From: Guillardia theta CCMP2712 | Lineage: Eukaryota > Cryptophyceae > Pyrenomonadales > Geminigeraceae | Reading direction: 5' to 3' | Assembly: GCF_000315625.1 (NCBI RefSeq) | Contig: NW_005434562.1 | Coordinates: forward strand, 54,258 to 118,257 | DNA: 64,000 nucleotides | Part shown: positions 23,511 through 35,479 of the stretch, one piece after another | Position numbering within the stretch: the stretch's first letter is position 1 | How the letters are laid out: every line of letters begins with the position of its first letter | Notes under the pieces: generated by a model | Seen by the model: only the letters and a program-made list of their open reading frames with translations | Told to the model about the DNA's origin: nothing | The model's database searches: none | Position numbers and translations under genes: made by a program

Positions 23511-24946
23511 TTATGTCCGGGCGACGGGATAAAGCTCATCGTCTTCCTGATTTCCCCACTCCCCTGAAGAGCACAAGTTAGCCAGCTGGTCGGTAGTATA
23601 ATAGTGGCCAAGAGCGAGGCTACCCCATGATCCGTCGTAGTTCGACAGGTTGCAAAGAGGGATTCCAAGCTTCCAAAGCGCAAATAGAACAGCAGTGCTT
23701 GCAACCCCGCCGTTACAGTACCTGCATTGAAGTTTACCACTGGAAGAAACTCAATTGGGGATACAAGAATGTCTTGCGATTCTTCATATCTTGGACATCA
23801 AGTCCTTCATCTTTTAGAATCTGTCATAAGTTTAAGATCGTACTTGCTTCGGATGACAGGCGATTACTGCGATCATTTGCTCATCGCTGGGAGCATCATC
23901 AGACATGAGCAGGCATTGCGGAGATGAATCACCTGAGGTATCCTCCCATTTCTTTGTTGATAAGTCGCTTGTAAGGAATGTTCGTCGCTCCAGGAATACA
24001 ACCAGACCTATGCAAATCAACCAACGTTGATGTGATTGAACATGTCACACCTCTTAGCCCGGCGCTCTTTCGAAGTGAACTGCGCAGCGTTGCGGGCATC
24101 GACTATGCACGCATCGCTTGTTTTCTTGATTACCTCTCTCATGTCCGAGGCCACGCACCTCAAAGAAGGCAGTTCCACTCTGGCGTTGAATTCAGCATAT
24201 TTCTTGAGGGGGCATTCAGTGTCGACGCTAATGTCTCTTTCTTCTGCACACCAGCGCTTCCAACCACCGTTGAGTATTCGAACATCTTTGTGACCGTAGT
24301 ATGTCAGAGCCCACCATAACCTCGTTGCAAACAGCATGTTCCCATTGTCATAGACCACTACAGTGTTGTCATTGCAGACTCCCCTTTCTTCCATGGCGGC
24401 CTCGAACAAATCTTTTGGGCTGAGCTGCACAGGGACGAGTGACTGAGGGTCGACAATATCCGCAGTCCAGTCTACGAACTCTGCTCCAGGAATGTGGCCG
24501 TTGAGGAAGTCTTCCTTGCATGGTCGGTACACCGTTTGCACGAAATCAGCTTCGGCGGGTAGCTTCTCAACTTCGCCGCGAATGTCCAGGATGGTCACCT
24601 CTTCCAGGTGTTCTTGCAGCCAGTCTGTGCTGACCAGCGCTCGAGCTCGGATCACATCTTCCTCCAAGCTGCTCCCTCCAGCTGACATCGCCATCGCTCT
24701 TGTTCCGCTACATCCCCGGTCACCCCTTGTCGAACGGCCCAGCCTAGTGGACGGCCTGCGGCAAATCAAGCATGCTCCCAACCTTGCAAGCACAGGAGGA
24801 GCTACCCTCGAGGTGTACATAGAGAAGCAGCTGATCCTACTTGTCCACACGAGCAACAGCAGGCTTGCCCTGACTTGACCTCCTGACATGCCCAGTGTTC
24901 CACGGTTCGCAGTCCGGCCGGGGCGGCCTTTGTCACTCATCGCCAT
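23511..24946 (-). CDS. Two-domain rhodanese-type sulfurtransferase
   Basis: Members include thiosulfate and 3-mercaptopyruvate sulfurtransferases. Exon 1 has an N-terminal leader of about 90 residues, with a hydrophobic run (ASLLLLVWTSRISCF) then basic residues, suggesting organelle targeting. The first rhodanese domain reads TILDIRGE, GHIPGAEFVDW, VVYDNGNMLFATRLWW, YYGHKDVRILNGGW. The second begins ACIVDARNAAQF and continues after a spliced AKR|SGCIPGATNIPYKRL (about 23960). It ends with an exon carrying the active loop YCNGGVAST (about 23715) and NYDGSW. The exon between (near 23800, ILKDEGLDVQDM) fits, but one join was not resolved. The catalytic Cys is present, so activity is plausible. 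The preferred sulfur donor cannot be told from sequence alone. Confidence 0.87.
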
Positions 24947-24959
24947 CCGAGGCTGGCAC

Positions 24960-25205
24960 TCAGCCGCGGGCCGCGCCCGGCCCGGCCCACCGTGCCCCCG
25001 GGGGCCGCGGCGGCGCGGTCCAGTTCAGTTCCGAAGCCTTCCGGCAATCTACCACTGACAGCCTGTGACTGACGCTACGGCCGGGTGCTGACTCAGGGAT
25101 CTGATGGTGATCGGTTCTGTGGCGGTCAGCGTTCAACACTCAGGCTCGGAGGCCCTCCTTCACTGTACGACCGTACCCGGCCCGGCGTACATTGAAGCTG
25201 CCCGG
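24960..25205. promoter_or_regulatory. GC-rich upstream region with GGCCCGG words
   Basis: Repeated CCCGGCCCGGCC and CCCGGCCCGGCG words occur just upstream of the sulfurtransferase start. Similar words lie near other starts in this window. Promoter function is inferred from position only. Confidence 0.35.
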
Positions 25206-25427
25206 AGACACGATATATCAATACCGCTCGAGAGTTTCACTAAAACGGTTCCTTGAATTGGTCGGAACACGAGCTTTACTTTCAAAGATCAAAAATGGCC
25301 AATGATCATAGACTCACAGTGAACTTAATAGAAGTCTAATTTTCAACCGGCGAGTCCAAACAGTTGATAATTTCATTTACATTCATACCTTGTTGCCTCT
25401 ATCGCATCCTTATTGATTCATTAATTC

Positions 25428-26024
25428 TCACGTGTCAGGATGCTGGAGTTCTTCTGTCAACATGTACCAAGCTATCCAGGCTGGCTCTAGCAGATTGCTC
25501 TCCTCGTGTAGGTATTGGTCAACTTCGACACCCACGGGAAAGGGCTGTTCAAGATCGCAACCAAACCCATTTACATGATGAGTATAGTAAGGCTCAGTCC
25601 CGCTGGCAAACGCTGGTTCCTCCATATATGCGTCGTGGATACAGCTTGAACTTTGACCTGCTGCATGAATATCCGAAAAGGCTGAATCGTCATCCAGCAG
25701 AGGAGGATGTGAATTGCTTGCTTGCTGAGTTTCTCCGTCTGAAGCTTGAGGCAACGATCGAAACCTGCTGTAGGGCCACTTCACGATGCCGAGCTTTCTG
25801 CAAACGCATTTGAGTGCCGTCAATGAAATCCCCTATTGCAAATGATCAGGCAATTTCGAGATGTCCCACAAGAACAAGTCACTCACCAGCAACTTCGCGG
25901 CATCGCTTTGCTTCATATCGAACATTCGAGTGATGTCTTCACGGCTGAGAGATAATCCTTGCTTCTTTGCCATGCTTGACTGCTCATTTCTAGATCTTCT
26001 TGGCAATATTTTTGCGGCCTGCAT
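25428..26024 (-). CDS. RWP-RK domain transcription factor, small
   Basis: Two exons flank a 54-nt intron (25833-25886), giving about 180 residues. The DNA-binding domain spans the splice: LSREDITRMFDMKQSDAAKLL joins GISLTALKCVCRKLGIVKW then PYSRF, with the defining RWPxRK core present as K-W-P-Y-S-R. A basic patch (PRRSRN) sits at the N-terminus and may aid nuclear import. The tail of about 90 residues is acidic and has no recognised domain. RWP-RK factors in plants and algae control nitrogen responses (NLP) or gamete fate (RKD). The short length and missing PB1 domain make it RKD-like. An additional 5' exon cannot be excluded because the first Met lies close to the domain. Confidence 0.86.
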
Positions 26025-26254
26025 GGCCAAAACTCCACAAGAATGTGCAGAAATACTTTCAGGTTAGGGACTCCGCGACGAGCACTTCAGCGGATAAAGG
26101 AAGAAGGAGGAAGAGAAGTTGGAGCGAAGGAGGGGAAAGACACAGGTGAACTCTGCAACGAGGACAGGAAGTGCGACGACAACTGATATTGCGCGCCCTC
26201 GCGCGCAAGTTTTTACTATTATGAGTTCCGACGCCGGTTGTAGGGGTCGTTTAA

Positions 26255-26660
26255 TGCTAATTTGATGGGGTACTATCTTTGCTTCCATGCCCGAAGCACC
26301 TACCCCACCATGAACTGTATCAAGCAAGACAACCCTACCCTGGATCCTATTCCTTCTACCCCCACCCACTAAAATTAGCACAAGTACCCTTTATTTTCTG
26401 TAGTCAAAACGAAGCGTACCGCACCCGACCAGTCAAATTTTGCCAAAGTATATCCGTCCTACTACCCCACCCCACCTCGTCTCTTCCGAACTTTACAACA
26501 GCCTTTGGAACCAAGGAGAGTACCCCCATCTCCTAGCATCAAATACACCCCCCCATTCACTTTACGCGCAAGCCCGTATCCATTGGACGCTAGACATAAC
26601 CAGCTATTTCCCCACACTACCCCTCTATCCCGATGACCACCCGTACCTATACCCATATCA
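26255..26660. repeat. CCCCTAC / GGGGTA-type degenerate repeat island (reverse orientation)
   Basis: The tract is filled with CCCCACC, TACCCC and CCCCTCTATCCC words, the reverse complement of the islands elsewhere. A GC-rich GGCGGCCGCGCG stretch follows at 26915-26960. No gene was recognised in 26025-27258. Confidence 0.5.
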
Positions 26661-27258
26661 AATTCACCGAAGTGTGGAGTAGTAAAGTTGAGTCGCGGAA
26701 CTTTCCGAAGTTCCGGTCAGTCAGTCTCTCTAGAGCTCCTGGAGAGCTCCCCCGGTATCTAGCAAGCGGTAGTAAGAGGCTACTTCTGACTTTTTGCCTG
26801 GCCTGCAGTGTGTGCACCACCACCCCATCATGGCACCTTCTGTCCAGTACTACCATAAGGCCTGCCCGGGGGTGGGTACTACGGATGGGTACGGTCCCTG
26901 TCGCCGCATCCCGGCGATCGGCGGCCGCGCGACTCTCGGCCGGGCGGCCGGGGGTCACGAGGCAACGAGTCCGAGTCTGTCAGGCTGCATAATAGTATGC
27001 AGTTTGAGTAAAGATCATAGAGTAGCTCCGGCAACTTGAAGCAGCCGGGATAACCTGCCAGTGTGAGCCGCTCCGGGAGCCGCGGGATCCGCAGATCAGA
27101 CTCCTGAAGTAAAGTGATTTTTTAACTTCACTTTGAGTAAACAGCCGGGCCGAAACACGGTCCGATCCCTGCGGCCCGGCCAGGGCCTGGAGGAGTCGCC
27201 GCCGGCCCGGCGCCGGGAAGCTTGGCCTGTTAGCTGTATCTTGGGGAGCGCAGAAGTC

Positions 27259-30200
27259 ATGGGACATGGTAGCGGGCGCGCCCTCGGGAAGAAGAGGGGA
27301 AGGGAGGGGAGGGAGGGGAGACAGGGAAGGGCTGCGGCTGATGAGAAGAAGGACGATCTCCAGGCTCACGCTCCTCCTAGGAGATGCCCGGGAAGGCCAA
27401 GGAAGCACCCAAGACCCTCTCCACCACCAGAACCAAGTGCACCTCAACCTGAAACCAAGCCACATGACAGGAGCAAAGACAGCGGCAAAGCAGAAAGCGC
27501 AAGCGCAAACAGCCCTTACTCGAGAAGAGACCGTGTGCCCAAGAAAACTTCAGAGGATGAGGTCGGCGGCTTCGCAAGTTTGATCCCTAGGACCAGGAAG
27601 CCTGCAGCCGAGGAAAAGAACGAAGCGCCAGCCTCCTCTGACGTCTCTGCCAAGAGAGTTAAGGAAAGTGATAGACGTTTGCCTGCTCGAGATGCTTCCC
27701 CTGATCCTTCCGCTAATAGAGGGAGGGGGGGGATGAGGGGGAGGGGGAGGGGGAGGGGGAGGGGCAGAGGGCGGGGCAGAGGGCGGGGGAGGGGTAGAGG
27801 AGGTGGACGAAGCAATGCAGAAGGGCAACAAAATGATGGCTCGGAGGATGAAATGGACGAAGACGAAGATGACAATGATAATGATGCTGGTGCTGCTGAG
27901 GTAGAGGGAGAGGAGACGGACAATGCACAAGCAGGTAAACTTTGTGTTGGAAGAGGAATGGACGTTTTGCTCAACAGTAGAACAGTGACGGAGAGCCAAG
28001 GTCATACGCTGGAAGCAAAGCAAGAGGCCACAGTTGATTCAGGAAACTACAAGGACGGAAACTTTACAGAAGCAACCGAGAAGAACAAGTCTGATGTGAA
28101 ATCAAGTACTTCGAACATGGATGGTCCGAATCAAAGCTCCAATTTTGATTTAGAAGGTGGACACTCCGGTGCTCAGCAATCAGCAGATGGAAAGCGAATG
28201 GCGCTGCAGGGTGGCAATCTGCAAAATTCCGATCGCAGTCAGGTTGAACAGAGGTGAATTCCAAATCTTTAGATTGCTTAATTCTAGGGAGATATTTGTT
28301 TCGGCTTTGGACTGACGTTCGTCTTCCTTTTACAGTGAAGCCTCAACCACTGAAAGCCTCAAAGGAGAGGGCGCAGTAACCGCGCAAGAAAAACCATCTG
28401 TAATCTGACTCGTGATCTACTCAGACGACTCACCTACTTGTTTGCTTCGGCAACAGGAAAAAGGAGATCAGCAAGTGAGTGTGACCTCCAGCCAGGGAGT
28501 TTCCACAATACAACAAGTAGCTCTCCTTTCATTCTTTGTGCATGATTACTTATGCTTTGTAGATGGCTGCCCTCCAGCTTGCAAGAAACAGTGGAAGTCC
28601 AACGGCCAGCCATAAGTGGGCCCATCTCGCTGGAGCCCCGATCCCGGCCAACGCCTCCTCTCCCGAGAGCGCAAGAGCCGGGTAGACGCACTGGTGACGC
28701 GGCTGAAAGCATGATGATGGCTCGTTCGCAGGTGGACCTCGTTGAAATATGCTGCTCTTGCTACTCCCCCGATCCCTGCGGGAAAGCGACCTTCGTCACA
28801 ATCGAACGCACCTGTGACTGTCAGCAAGCCTGCTGAGATTAGCGGCACAGAAGGGGATTTGAGCCAAGGAGGATTGCAGAACAATGTCTCGAATACATTG
28901 AAGGGGAATGAGAGTGCGAGAAATGCAAATGCGAACTCGAAGGCCATCGACGCTTCTGAGGCTGAGCAGCAAAACATCTCAAATGCCAACGTGCCTTCAT
29001 CTCAAGGGGGAGGCGCAAAGTCAAGTTCCGAGAGCTCGTTTGCCCTCAAAGATATTTCTGTCGAGCAGGTTCTCTTCGTCTTGACCCTTTGAGCTCCAAT
29101 CAGTAACATGAACGAATGACAGAACCCACCTCATACCAAGTCAGATGCCCAGAAAGAAGAGAGCGGAAAGTCCGAGGTATTTGCATGTTTTTTCAACAGG
29201 TGGTGGTGTCAACAAGTTACGACAGGAATATACAACGCGCATGCTCGCAAGCTCCCAGGAGCTGAAGGGTATCAAAGTCTACTTGTTGGTTGCTTCTTTG
29301 TAAATTACTCACAGTCCCACGCATCGCAAAAGGACAACGGATCTTGTGGACTCCAGTAGACGATGCGCTTCTACGTAAAGCTGGTTGTCTTAATTGATAA
29401 TCTACTACCCATCTCTTACTGCTGCTGTTGTTTGCAGTGGAGAGTGGCCTTGATTTTTCAGTCATCGCCGCAGAAATGGTGCTGGATCGTGAAGCAGGAG
29501 TTGAGCCACTGAGCTTGATATCCAGCCGTTCACTTCGCCATTTTCTGTGCGCGATCTTGAGACGAGATGGTTTTCCATGCTCTACGACCCTATGATTGCG
29601 ATGGAGGTCTGCTGTGCGATATTGCCAACCGCCAGTCTGAGAGGAACTCACCAGGTTGCTTCGGAGTACGCCGTGATCCAAGGAAACGCTCCAGCTGCCA
29701 AGTTACCTTCGTCTCAAGGCATTTTGTGATGATTGGAGGAGGAGGAGAATCGACTCATCATGCTGTGTGTGTGGCAGGAGGAAAGTTTGGGCTAAGACGA
29801 CGTGACTCGGCAGAGGAAGGCTTCGGAGGCGGAAGGGCGATGATCTGCAGCGCATCGGACGCGTGAGTGTCCGCTGTCGCCATCGCGTCTTCCCTTGCCT
29901 CTGAAGCAGAGCTGCAGGCTGATTCAAGGAGTGACGCCCAGTCTCGCCAAGGATAGCGGTATCACGGCTCTTGTTGAGGCGGTGGACTCCTCGGAGGCGG
30001 AACCAGTCAATCCCCTGGCAGCGATCGATGGTGCCGAGCTCCACTGCCTGGTGTACAAGACCAAGGTACTGCCATGGCTCCCCTGGTGTCGCCGCCTTAT
30101 GTCTACCCTGTCAGATCTCGATAGGAAGAAACTGCTCCGAAACTTCTCCGCAGGATGCTTCTGACATTGACCTCGGAGTTGAGGGAGACGCCAAGGGAGT

Positions 30201-30429
30201 GTCTCGCCGTCAAGCTTACATCCGGAAGGACAGCAAAGGCTGGTGGCTCGACAACGTTGGACCCATCTCGCACGCCCTTCTGTACTGATCTGTGACTTCG
30301 CAGGTCGGTAGAGGAAGCGTGTATATCAACGGGAGCTCGGTGCCAAAGGGAGGCAGCAGCGAGCTGCCGGGGCGCTGCCTTCTCGTGATCGGAGGACTCA
30401 AACTTGTATTCGAGCGAGAGAATGCATGA
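27259..30429 (+). CDS. MCRS1-like FHA-domain protein
   Basis: This is a multi-exon nuclear-type protein. The N-terminal exon is basic and disordered, with an AT-hook-like PGRPRKHPRP (27390) and an RG repeat (27720-27800). Short Ser/Gln-rich exons follow. Near 29540 the phrase VRDLETRWFSMLYDPMIA matches the MCRS_N region of microspherule protein 1. The last exons form an FHA domain: ISIGRNCS, DIDLGVEGDAKGVSRRQAYI, NVGRGSVYINGSSV and a final GGLKLVFERENA. Key FHA residues (GR, SRRQ, NG) are present, so phosphothreonine binding is plausible. MCRS1 relatives act in INO80 and NSL chromatin complexes. Exon order through 28330-28620, 28725-29070, 29580 and 29930-30429 is supported by good splice sites. 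The join just before the MCRS_N motif was not resolved. Confidence 0.72.
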
Positions 30430-30457
30430 GGAGGAGGAGGAGGAGGAGGAGGAGAAA
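30429..30457. repeat. (GGA)n tract after the FHA gene
   Basis: A short GGA run directly follows the stop codon. Confidence 0.8.
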
Positions 30458-30531
30458 AAGATTTAACATCAACACAAGTTCAAAGTTACAGAAGAAATCT
30501 TAATCCAAACACAACGGTGTGTCTGAGAGAG

Positions 30532-31584
30532 TTATCCGTTCTTGGCTGACATCATCGAGTCACAACCAATCAACTTCTCCTTCCCCGCCTTCACTTCACT
30601 CACCTGCAACGTACAACAAAAATGCGCCAGTCACGAGCGGTATGCCGATGAGCAAGAAGCTGAGAAGCACTCGGAGGGGCCTGTAGCTGCATGCTAGGTC
30701 AAGGTCAAGACTCTCCTCCCCACAGCTCAACCTGCCGGTCGCCAACCACGAGCTGCTCTCCCACTTGAACATGGCAACAGCTGCCGGGAAATCAGAGGAG
30801 CAAAAGGAGAGCGATCAAACCGATGCTGAGAACTTGGATGGCACTGCCTGGGATCCTGAGAGCCTGCAGGAACCCGTCAGAGCTGCAGGAACGGGACAGC
30901 AGGGCATGACGGGGATCAGAGAGAAGAGGAGGCTGAAGCTGACGAAGAGGAGCGCGAACAAGATAGCTCCCGAGTTCTCCTGTAGCTCCTCTAGCAACGT
31001 GCTGGAAGCTTCGAGCTCCTTGCCCCGCGTCTGCTCGATCGCCTCGAAGGTCCTCGGCGTCGAGGTGTACCTACCAGCGGAGTCACAAACACCAAGGGCA
31101 GACGAGCTGCCCCTGACCTTGACCTTACTGAGGATGCGATCGAATGGTATGCGCTATGAAAGGAGGGGACACGATCGAACTCTCCTTCCCCGCTCGTTAA
31201 GTGCTTGAAGGGGTCGGCTGAATCATTCGGCGTTTCCTCCTCCTTTGCTGGTGGGTCTTCGCTCAAGTACTTGTCACTGCCATGGCCTTCGCTGATACTT
31301 TCAAACTGATCTTTCACGTCTCGGGAGCTCTTCCTTGAGATCGACCTGTTTCCATTCACCTGCTCTTCCTCTTCGCTTCCGTGCTCCTCCTTCCTGCTGT
31401 CACTGGGTTGCCCTCCTACCCCATTCAGCTCGTGCTCCTTGCTGTGATCGTCCGCTACCTTCCCTGCTGCCCAGCTGTCTGTGACTGCTGTCACTGCTAC
31501 TTCTCCTTGGAGGAGCGGAGAGCTCCCTTCCCCCTCCCTTCCCCCCTCCCTCCCTCCTTCCCTCCCTTCTACAGCCGCCGGCAT
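30532..31584 (-). CDS. Hypothetical membrane protein with two C-terminal transmembrane helices
   Basis: From ATG 31584 the first exon encodes a charged, Ser/Glu-rich region of about 130 residues with no recognised domain. Later exons read TFEAIEQTRGKELEASSTLL then a hydrophobic helix (AILFALLFVSFSLLFSLIPV, about 30940). A second helix (RVLLSFLLIGIPLVTGAFLL, about 30640) lies close to the C-terminus. The final splice G|GTGAGT...CAG|CC gives the ending AKNG and a stop at 30532. A helix preceded by an amphipathic segment resembles a tail-anchored or SNARE-like layout, but no family signature is seen. Exact exon joins between 31130 and 31000 are not resolved. Confidence 0.55.
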
Positions 31585-31794
31585 GTTCTTGACTGCTCTA
31601 GCTACGGCCAGTTGTAGTAGGCCCCTTGGAAACTTTGAAACTTTCTAGGGTGTGGATACTTTGGAAACTTTCAACGTCAACTCAGGAAGTTCGCCCGCTA
31701 TTATCTCTACCCCCAGTCAAACTTGGCACACTACTCTGTCAGTCGTGGAACTACACTTACACAACATCCCGGATCTGATATGATCTCTCTCGTC

Positions 31795-31893
31795 AGTGCT
31801 CATCGTCACATCGTCACCAGGTCAAGTGCTTTACTAACACATCGTCACAAGGTCAAGTTCTTTACTTACTAACACATCATCACCGGGTGAAAC
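31795..31893. repeat. Imperfect tandem repeat, ACATCGTCAC-AGGTCAAG unit
   Basis: About three diverged copies of a unit containing CATCGTCAC, AGGTCAAGTkCTTTACT and CTAACA lie immediately 3' of the malate synthase stop. Confidence 0.6.
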
Positions 31894-31898
31894 TCCCT

Positions 31899-34680
31899 TC
31901 ACTTGCGACTACCTCTCTGCCCCCTCTTGTAGTCCCTTCTGAACTGCACAAGGGTGCCTTCTGTGTAGCCGTTGGCGATATCCTTCCCGTCAAGAATGAG
32001 CTTGACGGCTGCCTGGAACTCTAGTCCTTCGAAGTTGCCGACCATGGGCGTGTAGGCAGCGTCATGCTGGTTCTGACGATCAACCACCGCCGCCATCTCC
32101 TTGAGAGCTGAGAGCACTTGGTCCTTGGAGACAATGTTGTGATACAGCCAGTTGGCGATCAGCTGGGCTGAGATTCTCAACGTCGCTCGGTCCTCCATGA
32201 GCTGTGTGTCGTTGATGTCGGGGACCTTGGAGCACCCGACGCCCTGGCCCACCCACCGCACGACGTAGCCGAGGATGCTCTGGCAGTTGTTGTTCAGCTC
32301 CTTCTTCACTTCGTCCGCGTTGAGCTTCCGCTTCAGCAGCGGCACCTGCAGGATGTGATCAAGGTTAGCGCGAGGGCGACCAGCTATGTTCTCGTTCTGC
32401 ACTTGCTGCACGGAGCACTTGTGGTAGTGCAGGGCGTGGAGGGAGGCAGCCGTAGGGTTGGGCACCCAGGCACAGTTGGCTCCTGCCATCGGATGCCCGA
32501 TCTTCTCCTTGAGCATCTGCCGCATGTTGTCCGGAGCAGCCCACATCCCCTTCCCGATCTGAGCTTTCCCTGGAAGTTTCGCCAGCATGCCGCAGTCTAC
32601 GTTCCAGTCCTCGTAGGCCTTGAGCCAGGGCTGCTGCTTCAGCTCTGCCTTGGGGTAGAAGGGACCAGCGCGAAAGCTCGTATGAATCTCGTCCCCTGTA
32701 CGGTCAAGAAACCCGGTATTGATGAAGACAATCCTCTCCTTTGCTGCTCTGATCGCCTCGTAGAGGTTGACGGTCATTCTCCTCTCCTCATCCATCATCC
32801 CCATCTTCAGCGTGTTCCTCCTCAGACCCAGGAAGTCCTCCGTTGTGTTGAAGAGCTTGTTCACAAACTCCACCTCCTCCGGCCCGTGCATCTTGGGCCG
32901 CACGATGTACACACTCCCCGTCCGCGAGTTCTTCGTCTCTCCGCTGCTTCGGAGGTCATGCAAGGCAGCCAGGCTGGTGACGGCCAGGTCGAGCATGTGC
33001 TCAGGAATCTCACTCCCGTCCTCGAGCGTCACAGCATCCGTGTACAGGTGCATCCCGACGTTTCGCACGAGGAGTACAGTAGTCCCCGGCAGCCGCAGCT
33101 CCTTTCCAGCTGGAGTCGACCAGACCCTGTCGGTGTTCATTCGCCGGGTGATCATTCTCGAGCCCTTCTGCATCTCAACACTCAAGCTTCGCTTCATCAG
33201 CCCCGCCCATGTCCGGTACACCTGCACCTTGTCCTCCGCGTCCACGGCCGCCACCGAGTCCTCGCAGTCCGCGATGGCGGTCAGGGCTGACTCCACGACG
33301 ACGTCCTTGATGCCGGCGATGTTGGACTTGCCGATGCTGCTCTTGTGGTCGATGACGATCTCAAAGTGCAGCCCGTTGTTGCGCAGCAGCACGCTTCTCA
33401 GCTCGTCCCCGTCCTTAAGGAAACCCGCAAACTGCGAGGACACGCTTCAGTTCACAAGGTTGTCAATTACTATGTACAGGAGGCTGGAAGCATTTACCTG
33501 CTTCCCATTTCTCAGAGTGTCCTGCTTCCCGTTATCGTACGTTACTGTCAACTTGCCCTGCCAGCCCCCAGTCAGAGAATGCGTGCCGCAGCGGCTATCT
33601 CCCACCTCTGAGATGGAAAATTTCTCCACCTGGGAGTATTTCTAGAGAAGACATCAGCGGACTTATCTAGCAGAAGAGACAAGGACTGACAGCGACTGCG
33701 AGCGGGAAAATATCGTCCATCCAGCGGAAAACTTCTTCAAACACCTGCGGTCTCCGCTTCACCACACGCATCGCTCCCTTCCCAGGATTCTCTTGCCTTC
33801 TTCCCTCTCGTCGGGTTGTACTCCCTCCCCCTGTGAGCGCCACCTGTGCTCCGACAGAGACGTCATCGCGCCATCGACCAACCACAAGGTGCTCACCGTC
33901 CTCAGGGATGACATCGGTGCCGTAGAAGGCGTCAAGAAGCGATCCCCTACCTCATAGCGTCAGGTCACTGATGGAGCAGCCGTCGCCGACCAGCGAGCGT
34001 TCGCAGCGTTGAGGATGAATCGAGGGTTGTCGACAGGACAGACAAGCTGGGGGAAGGTGAGTCAGAGGAAGCAGCCACGTCATCAGTACCTGAGGGCCGG
34101 CGACAAGAGCAATCTCAGGATCGACGCAGTCTGCTGAGCATGTGAGGATCCTTTACAAGCTCGAGGAACCCTGGGGACCTGTTGATATGGAGAAGGGCTC
34201 TTTCTCGGGAACCAAGTATCTGTTGCACATGGTGACGAACAAGCAATGACAACGTTCACTTCGGAGCCTCACCCGATGTCAACCAGGAACTTCTTGTACC
34301 TTTCGAACTCTATCGGCTGCGCAACCACCAATCAGCGCTCACACCATGAGACATGCCCCATCATCGTATCACCGAACGGCCTTCATGAAATTCGTCGATC
34401 TTGCTTTGGATTGCACTGCGCTTATCTAACAGCTCCTTGTTCCTGCCGCTGGCTCATCACACCCATGGCGATCAAAGTGAAGAAACTTGCCTGCTGTGGT
34501 TTTCCCTCACCATCTTCCCGAAGGAGGACCAGAAGGATTCGGACTCAATTCCTGTACCGGGACAGATCTCCTTGACAAAGTCCACCAGCTGCTCGTCTAC
34601 TTTCAACCCTCCCTTGGCGACAGACGCCAAGAAACGCGCTGCGTCCACGTGGACCAGGTGAGCACGGCCATGGTTCCTTC
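31899..34680 (-). CDS. Malate synthase G (bacterial-type) with introns
   Basis: The enzyme condenses glyoxylate with acetyl-CoA to malate. Exons read in order: AARFLASVAKGGLKVDEQLV and FVKEICPGTGIESESFWSSF (34650-34510), NKELLDKRSAIQSKIDEF (34430), IEFERYKKFLVDIG (34300), YLVPEKEPFSIST (34220), VDPEIALVAGPQ (34130), NPRFILNAANARW (34020), FYGTDVIPED (33930), FEEVFRWMDDIFPLAVA (33720) and KFSISEVGDSRCGTHSLTGG (33610). Then comes a 500-codon exon: LLRNNGLHFEIVID, DCEDSVAAVDAEDKVQVYR, NSRTGSVYIVRPKMHGPEEV, FINTGFLDRTGDEIHTS, QIGKGMWAAPD, GANCAWVPNPTAASLHALHY. The acetyl-CoA and Mg-binding segments of the G isoform are intact. The G form is typical of bacteria and uncommon in nuclear genomes. The C-terminus (SRK) is not a normal peroxisomal signal. 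The 5' exon and start Met are not resolved. Confidence 0.9.
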
Positions 34681-34699
34681 ACGTTCTCATGAGATCTCC

Positions 34700-35479
34700 G
34701 CAGGTCAAACGGACTAGAAGGTAACCTTGAGGCCAGAGACAGCATCCCACAGGACAGTGTCGACCTGGCGGTCTTGGCCAATCTGATTGTTTTCTTGAGA
34801 CCAATCATCCTGCAACGGCCTTGATAAGTCTGATATCTAACAACGTGTAATGCTGTATGACGTAGCTCAATCCAACTGACGACTAGAGCATCTAAGGCAT
34901 AATTAACCTTTCTCTTCTCATCGCACGTTAACAACCCTTCTAAATCGCCTAAACCTTCTTCTTCCCCGTTTTCTTCTCAACCCTCCACACCCCGTCTCCT
35001 CCGTCTCCTACCTCAACACGTTCAGCACCTATCCTCTGCTGTCCCTGACCCATCTCTGTGCTGTCCCTGTGCTGTCCCTCTGCTGTCCCTCTCCTGTCCC
35101 TCTCCTGTCTCTCTCGGTCTCCTTCGCTTCCCTCCTCCTCGCGCTTTGTTGTGGTTTCAGATGCACCCCGATCCCTTCGCCTCCCCCATCCCTCCCCTTC
35201 TACAATACTTGTAAATCAAAAATAATTTAGTTTCCCAGGAATCATGCATCGATCCAGAAAATAAATGTTTTTTAAAAGTCGAAAATGAATATTTTCATAA
35301 TTTCTACACCGGGGGCCGTGTCCCTGAATCTTGACTAAAGACCTTCAAATTTGACTACGATCATGCGAGGCGCTAAAATTACTCAAAGCGTGACCGCCGG
35401 ATCGTTCAGTGACACCCGGCCCTCACGACGTTCGGCATCCTCCGGGCCCGGACTGAGCGGGGATGTGGCACCAGGAAAC
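34700..35479. other. Intergenic with CTGTCCCT repeat and AT-rich stretch
   Basis: Repeats of CTGTCCCTCT/CTGTGCTGTCCCT occupy about 35035-35125, and an AT-rich tract lies at 35215-35300. A GGGCCCGG word at about 35448 precedes the start chosen for the next gene. No other gene is seen. Confidence 0.5.

Noticed and set aside
25364-25813. Plus-strand 149-codon frame
   Set aside because: Antisense to the RWP-RK exon, whose domain is unmistakable.
31899-31930. Peroxisomal targeting signal on malate synthase
   Set aside because: The C-terminal SRK lacks the terminal Leu or Met of a normal PTS1.
32355-33645. Plus-strand frames of about 300 codons
   Set aside because: Shadows of the malate synthase G exon, which shows strong family motifs on the minus strand.
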